Source: Curtobacterium sp. Leaf183 (GTDB taxonomy: Bacteria > Actinomycetota > Actinomycetes > Actinomycetales > Microbacteriaceae). From it: a stretch of 33,018 bases of DNA. Below are positions 32,952-33,018 of the stretch, piece after piece. The DNA is taken from contig NZ_LMPO01000012.1 in assembly GCF_001424385.1 (NCBI RefSeq), positions 107,876-140,893 of the forward strand, given 5' to 3'. A program made the position numbers and the translations under genes. Within the stretch, counting starts at the first letter, position 1, and each line of letters starts with the position of its first letter. Below the pieces are notes generated by a model. That model saw nothing but the letters and a program-made list of their open reading frames with translations, did not search any database and had not been told where the DNA came from.

Positions 32952-33018
32952 ACCGGCGGGATCGATTCCCAGGGTTCTCCGTGCTTCACCATCGGAACCG
33001 TCCCCCGCGGGGTACGGC

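Overview
The window is a GC-rich actinobacterial chromosome segment. Its gene content, the ClpC and primary-type sigma factor genes, and the many starts with a TANNNT box 6-8 nt before the ATG or GTG fit a member of the Microbacteriaceae. Curtobacterium or a close relative is my best guess from general impression; I have not tested it. There is no phage, integrase, transposase, plasmid or CRISPR signature. It reads as ordinary chromosome with a few small accessory blocks.

Layout, left to right. (1) 1-5.4 kb: a peptide-type ABC transporter binding lipoprotein (cut by the left edge), divergent from an operon of ROK regulator, M81/MlrC-like metallopeptidase and CutC-like protein. This looks like an uptake-and-degradation unit. 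(2) 5.5-8.5 kb: a DUF808 membrane protein behind a possible 8-codon leaderless leader peptide, then a MarR regulator and a MATE exporter. A perfect inverted repeat lies between the MarR -35 and -10 boxes. (3) 8.5-9.7 kb: a lone AAA+ ATPase with a C-terminal winged-helix-like region and an AT-rich upstream region. (4) 9.8-13.1 kb: histidine kinase, response regulator, ABC ATPase and ABC permease. (5) 13.2-15.3 kb: two overlapping Gfo/Idh/MocA oxidoreductases. (6) 15.3-19.4 kb, minus strand: a NatA/NatB-like ABC exporter and a second kinase/regulator pair. (7) 19.5-21.5 kb: small enzymes (VOC, DHFR-like, Dabb) and a four-helix membrane protein. (8) 21.8 kb: tRNA-Ser(CGA) with its terminator. (9) 22-25.3 kb: SGNH hydrolase, radA, an SseB-like protein and a cold-shock protein behind a highly structured leader. 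(10) 25.4-28 kb: a lipoprotein, an anchored Ser/Ala-rich protein, an ArgA-type N-acetyltransferase, an SRPBCC protein and a 60-residue acidic protein. (11) 28-33 kb: clpC, a divergent NAD-kinase-family gene and a group 1/2 sigma factor.

Three features recur. At least twelve genes appear leaderless. A nearly identical palindrome (CAGCTG or a CTGG-type centre, 22-25 bp arms) sits after gene ends at four places, and a shorter relative occurs at a fifth. Neighbouring genes in operons often overlap by 4 nt (GTGA or ATGA). I found no system that I can confidently call new. The best leads are the conserved palindromes, the leaderless leader peptide, the structured cold-shock leader, the lone ATPase and the ROK-M81-CutC unit.
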